Assembly: GCA_037176725.1 (NCBI GenBank) | Contig: JAZBRS010000050.1 | Location: forward strand, 12,728,001-12,792,000 | Origin: Posidonia oceanica | Lineage: Eukaryota > Streptophyta > Magnoliopsida > Alismatales > Posidoniaceae | DNA length: 64,000 nucleotides | Direction of reading: 5' to 3' | In this document: positions 60,348 through 64,000 of the stretch, piece by piece | How positions within the stretch are numbered: position 1 is the first letter of the stretch | Layout of the letters: every line of letters begins with the position of its first letter | Program-made: the position numbers and the translations under genes | Notes under the pieces: generated by a model | What the model was told of the DNA's origin: nothing | Databases searched by the model: none | What the model saw: only the letters and a program-made list of their open reading frames with translations

Positions 60348-60525
60348 GGCCTGCTTTGCTTCACCTTTGTTTGAATGCTCCCCCTGCTTTTCCTTTGCAT
60401 GCCTCTTTGCAAATATATGCCATATGCTTCCTTTAATGCTCTAATGCTATGCCATGCCTATCTGTCTGTTCCATGCTTGTTTGAGTTCCTTTGCATGCTT
60501 AATGATCAGTCTGTCTTCTGCCTTT

Positions 60526-60583
60526 GTTGGATGCTAGGGTGAGCCGCGTCCAACGTTGGACGCTGGTTCACCTAGCGTCCAAC
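60526..60583. repeat. Paired inverted-repeat units, Tat-B LTR (b)
   Basis: 58 bp, two 29-bp units. The two 11-nt loops are near reverse complements, so the whole module is almost one palindrome. Confidence 0.9.
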
Positions 60584-60915
60584 GTGTTTGTCTACTTTGC
60601 TTTGCTGCCATGCCTACTCCATGCATATTTTTGATGTTATAATTTGATCCATGCATGCTTAGAGATGCCTGGCCCCTAAGGCAACCATGCTTAGGCTTGC
60701 TAGGATTCCTTTAAGCCATGTATTCCCTTTTTTAAGTTTAAAGCTTGCTTCTCTTATGCATGTTCTTCCCTTTGCTTTCTTTAGCTTAAATGCTTGCCAT
60801 GCCTCCTTTGCATGCTCCTATTAGTCTCTTACATGCTTCTAAGGTGCTTGCATGCATATAGGTGGGGTAGAGCTGAGCTCCCCCTTTAGAACAGGTGAGC
60901 CTGCAGGTCTGGGTC

Positions 60916-60973
60916 GTTGGACGCCAGAGCCTTCAGCGTCCAACGTTGGACATTGCTGGCTCTAGCGTCGAAC
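60916..60973. repeat. Paired inverted-repeat units, Tat-B LTR (c)
   Basis: 58 bp, two 29-bp units; loops again nearly inverse to each other (CAGAGCC versus GGCTCTA). Confidence 0.88.
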
Positions 60974-61144
60974 GTCCTGGCCTCTCATGCATTTGTTTAA
61001 TGCTTGCATACCTCTCTGATCTTGCTTATTTACTTGCTTCCTGTGTTCTTATGCATGTTTAGCTTCAATAGCATCTGTTCTTTTATTTCAGTTAATTTAT
61101 TTGCTTGTTTATGCATGCATTTTGTGTGTTGTGCCTCCCAAAGC

Positions 61145-61202
61145 GTTGTACGCTGCTGGTGTTGGCGTCCAACGTTGGACGCCGACCTAGCTCACGTCCA
61201 AT
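61145..61202. repeat. Paired inverted-repeat units, Tat-B LTR (d)
   Basis: 58 bp, two 29-bp units; centre GCGTCCAAC|GTTGGACGC intact, outer arms GTTGTACGC and ACGTCCAAT. Confidence 0.87.
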
Positions 61203-61375
61203 GCCCTGGTTGTGCCTCTGGCCTGGCACTCAGCACAGGTAAGGTTTGATTGCCTATTTTTTGCCTCCCATGCTTGCTTGCTTGATCCATGCTCAACTCT
61301 AGTGACCCAAATGCATGATCCCAACTCTCCTCTATCACTTGTATGCATCTTTTCTCCTCTCTGCCTTCTGTTCTT

Positions 61376-61433
61376 GTTGGACGCCAGCCTCTCTGGCATT
61401 TAACGTTGGACGCCCAGCCTACAGGCGTCCAAC
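61376..61433. repeat. Paired inverted-repeat units, Tat-B LTR (e)
   Basis: 58 bp; central left arm decayed to GCATTTAAC, other arms intact. Confidence 0.86.
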
Positions 61434-61615
61434 AACCTGCATGCTTGGATCTTTAATTTTGGCATGCTCCTTGTTCTGATTCTTCCTCTAATCTTTTGTT
61501 AGGTTAGATTTGCATGTCTAGCATCCATTTAGTTGCATATTTGCATTTGTTATGCATCCATATAGTTAGAATGCATGGATTTTCAAAATATGCATGCTGT
61601 CTATCTGCAGTGGGT

Positions 61616-61673
61616 GTTGGACGCGGGCTCTCCCAGCGTCCAACGTTAGACGCTGGTGTTGCCAGCGTCCAGT
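61616..61673. repeat. Paired inverted-repeat units, Tat-B LTR (f)
   Basis: 58 bp; arms GTTGGACGC, GCGTCCAAC, GTTAGACGC, GCGTCCAGT. Confidence 0.87.
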
Positions 61674-62471
61674 GCGTGTAGATGGCTGACAGCCATTTTA
61701 AAGCGCCGATTTTGTTTCGCTCGTCGTTTCTCGCGTTTTATTGCTTCTTTGGCTTGCTGTAACCCTAATGCATGTTACTCGCCCCTCTGTTTTGATTTCG
61801 CACCTTGCTTTGCCTCGTTTTCCATACTTTGCCCCGTTTCCTGCATTTCGCATTGTTTTCCCACTCCTTCGCATGGTTTTCCGCACCCCTTTGCATTGCT
61901 TTCTGCCTTTTGCATCGTTTTGTGTGCTTTGCGGTATTTCCTGCATTTTTCGCATCATTTTCCACACCTATTTTACTTTATTGCTTGCATGTCGCTCGCA
62001 TTGCTTGGTTTTCCCGCCGTTTTGTTTTATCGCTTGCATCTGCATATAGGGCCATGATGCTTACTGCTTAGGAGTTCTCACGAACCAGGGTCCGCCTAGT
62101 TCGGAACACTAGCAGCGTGGCTGAGCACTTAGATAGCACGTTTATTTCCAATGCATAATAGGTAAGCATTTAAGGCATTTAGGCATTAGGCTAGCAATTC
62201 CCTGCATAAGCTTGAGATTGCCTAAGAAAGACCGACGCTTGGACGTATTGGGGTACCTAGCACCTTCCCCGTGCGTAACAGGAGTCCTTGCCCTTTCTCT
62301 TGGCTTGCATCGACCTTTCCCTTATCCTAGGCCTGAGTCATAGCATAGCATAATAGCATAGCATAGCTTAGCTTATCCTTGCATCTCTTTGCCCCTCCTT
62401 GCACTTGGTTCAGCGTGTCTTTTCACGCTTTACCCCCTGGTTTTCCTTGTCTTCCAATTCAATAGACCTGG

Positions 62472-62480
62472 TGGCGACTC
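62472..62480 (+). other. Internal copy of the primer-site start in Tat-B LTR
   Basis: Reads TGGCGACTC, the first nine bases of this element's primer-binding site, 162 bp upstream of it. Confidence 0.65.
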
Positions 62481-62633
62481 CGAATTGTCTTATCATTTCT
62501 TTTCTTTTCTTTTGCCAGCGTTTCCGAGTCGAGTTCTTCCCTCAGATCCAGCCGCATATAGTGAGCCTATTTTGATCGGTGCACACAAGCTTTGGTAATG
62601 TGCATGGACGATCAGAATTCAGGATTACTATAG

Positions 62634-62650
62634 TGGCGACTCTGCTGGGG
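62634..62650 (+). other. Primer-binding site, Tat-B
   Basis: TGGCGACTCTGCTGGGG directly after the LTR. It is a primer-site form common in plant Tat elements, probably for a tRNA-Arg. Confidence 0.8.
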
Positions 62651-63809
62651 AGCAGTACTCCAGCTTTTGCCTTGGCCTTCTCGCCTCTTGCTTGGGTGTT
62701 TTGCTTGCCTTTTGCTCTCGCCTGCTTTACTTGCTTACCTGCATACTTGTTTATTTATCTGCTTTATGCCATGATTGCTTGCGCTGCTCTATCTGCCTAC
62801 ATCACATGTCTAAATACTTGCTTGGCACACCATGCATGCCTTTTGAGTGATGAATGCTTCATTTTACACCAATGCAATGCCACTGCACCTGCACATGCTA
62901 TGCATACCTACTTTTTGCAATGATAAGTGTTTTTCCTTTCACTATCATGCTCACACACACATACACATGCCATGCCCATGCCTTTTGCTGTGATGTGTGC
63001 TGTCTGCTTGCCATATCTGGGTGATTTTCTTCCCCTTTTGCATTAAGTCTAAGGACAATTAGAGACTGATTGCTTCCCCCAAGGCTAATTAAAAGCAGCA
63101 AGTAAAAAGAACTTCTAGGAGCAACTAGAGACTGCAAACTCACCTGCACCCCCTTGAGTTAATAAAAAACGCAAGATAAAATGCGAAGCATTTGCATAAA
63201 GCATTATATAGGGCATGCATTCTTCTCATCTGAGTCCGCCTACAGTCTGAGAAGGATAGTCCCGGTCTCTTGTGTCCAACGCTTTGGTGTGGAGCAAGTA
63301 GATCAGTCTGTCCCCCCTTGTCAGGGGGTCGCGTCGGTGTTAGTAGAGGGTACCACCCATGCTTCTGGCAGGGTCAAGGCCACCTACGCACCACTACGTC
63401 ACCACCTGAGCTTTGGGCTAGGTTTAAGACGCGGGACCTGCTTTTTCTAGCCTGAGTCGGCAACCCGTACACCCCTGAGCGTCTGAAGTAGATTGTCTAC
63501 TAGGACACCCTAGATTGGTGAGGGAGAGCATGCTAGAAAGCATACATCTGCATTCATATCATGCACTAACACATTTGCTTTTACTTTTGGGTTCTAATCC
63601 CTTGATTTTGTTTGCTCTTCGCGCAGAGATCTGTCAGCGAGTTCCTTAGTTGGAGCTTGAGTGTCCTCTCTTGCTGACGCCCCTGCTGCGACCCCTGCTT
63701 CTGATCATCCTCCCTTCCGAGCTACGTCGCTTTAGCGAACATAGCTCCTCCTAGGATTCGCCCCCTTGCTCCTGCTCGTAGCCCTGTGATCACCCGTTCT
63801 TGGTCAGTG
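62651..63809 (+). other. Leader of Tat-B, non-coding
   Basis: About 1.16 kb between primer site and gag. Rich in TGCTTGC and TGCATGC-like words, without a convincing reading frame and without the 29-bp units found in the LTR. I see no other structure. Confidence 0.6.
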
Positions 63810-64000
63810 ATGGCCCAGTTTGTTGGTGACTCTCAGGTCCCTGTTGCCCCAGAGGTGGCCCCTCTTTCGGTCCCTTCGACTCTCGCATACACTCCCCCTG
63901 TGCCAGCGTCTCCTTCTCTGGTACAGCTACCGCCTTCTTATTCTGTGGGGCAGTGGCAGACTCCGTTGGACCCGGTTGCCGAGATTGTCTTGGTAACCGC
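63810..64000 (+). CDS. gag of Tat-B, N-terminal part
   Basis: An open frame from the ATG at 63,810 (MAQFVGDSQVPVAPEVAPLS) runs to the window end, rich in Pro, Val and Ser, as expected for the start of a plant Tat gag. The frame is also open upstream of this ATG (RIRPLAPARSPVITRSW), so the true start may be earlier. No conserved capsid motif is within the window; the call rests on position after LTR, primer site and leader. Confidence 0.5.
   Translation, partial: MAQFVGDSQVPVAPEVAPLSVPSTLAYTPPVPASPSLVQLPPSYSVGQWQTPLDPVAEIVLVT

Larger units (their letters stand above)
59256..62632 (+). repeat. 5' LTR of Tat-B (3,377 bp)
   Basis: Begins TGTAGACACC and ends about CTATA, an imperfect inverse of TGTAG, one base before the primer site. 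It contains 16 inverted-repeat units of 29 bp, many TGCATGC words and a pyrimidine-rich part at 61,680-62,040. The exact 3' end is inferred from the primer site. Confidence 0.8.
59256..64000 (+). mobile_element. Tat-B: second Tat-type Ty3/gypsy element, 5' part
   Basis: A plus-strand element inserted in the chromovirus integrase. LTR 59,256-62,632, primer-binding site from 62,634, leader, and gag start at 63,810; the rest lies beyond the window. The LTR start TGTAGACACCCC and primer site TGGCGACTCTGCTGGGG are typical of plant Tat elements. It shares with Tat-A the 9-loop-9 inverted-repeat units but little other sequence. Confidence 0.85.

Noticed and set aside
59475..61673. CRISPR-like array from regularly spaced short palindromes
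   Set aside because: The context is a plant LTR. Units abut directly in pairs, gaps are about 170-180 bp instead of short spacers, and no cas-like gene exists.

Overview
The window is plant repeat DNA, most likely angiosperm pericentromeric heterochromatin. I found no ordinary host gene and no rRNA or tRNA gene. The plant assignment rests on Tat-lineage Ty3/gypsy elements with a second, archaeal-type RNase H, plant-mobile-domain (PMD) coding sequence, L1-type LINEs ending in RNase H, and a chromovirus with a chromodomain. I cannot name the species.

Layout. (1) 1-27,869 holds two minus-strand copies of one Tat-type family (here Tat-A) in tandem, sharing an LTR at 8,559-9,961. Copy 2 is complete from LTR to LTR (8,559-27,869, about 19.3 kb): 5' LTR, primer-binding site, long leader, gag, two protease-like domains, G-patch, RT, RNase H, second RNase H and integrase. 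Then, in antisense, comes a block of PMD genes with introns (10,145-14,861) next to the 3' LTR. Copy 1 (1-8,558) lacks integrase and everything 3' of it, which lie left of the window. Both are dead and share nonsense codons. (2) 27,870-55,102 is a composite satellite. AT-rich tracts of about 540-bp monomers (A and B, a 1,080-bp dimer) alternate with a 2.15-kb block C related to a chromovirus LTR. Two related minus-strand LINEs are inserted in one AT-rich tract. (3) 55,103-59,255 is the 3' LTR and degraded integrase/chromodomain end of a minus-strand chromovirus inserted into the last C block. (4) 59,256-64,000 is the 5' LTR, primer-binding site, leader and start of gag of a second Tat-type family (Tat-B, plus strand) inserted in that integrase.

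The nesting order follows directly: satellite first, then Tat-A, LINEs and chromovirus into it, then Tat-B into the chromovirus. Coding parts once worked as retrotransposon polyproteins; almost all carry stops or frameshifts.

The most unusual signal is a dispersed set of short inverted-repeat units with fixed geometry (9-nt arm, 10 or 11-nt loop, 9-nt arm; total 28 bp in Tat-A, 29 bp in Tat-B) that abut as GTT...AAC|GTT...AAC. About 46 units occur, only in LTR, leader and 3' non-coding parts of the two Tat families, with some paired changes in the arms. A second unexplained signal is a 9-10-nt copy of the start of the primer-binding site about 160-175 bp inside each Tat LTR, matching each family's own site.
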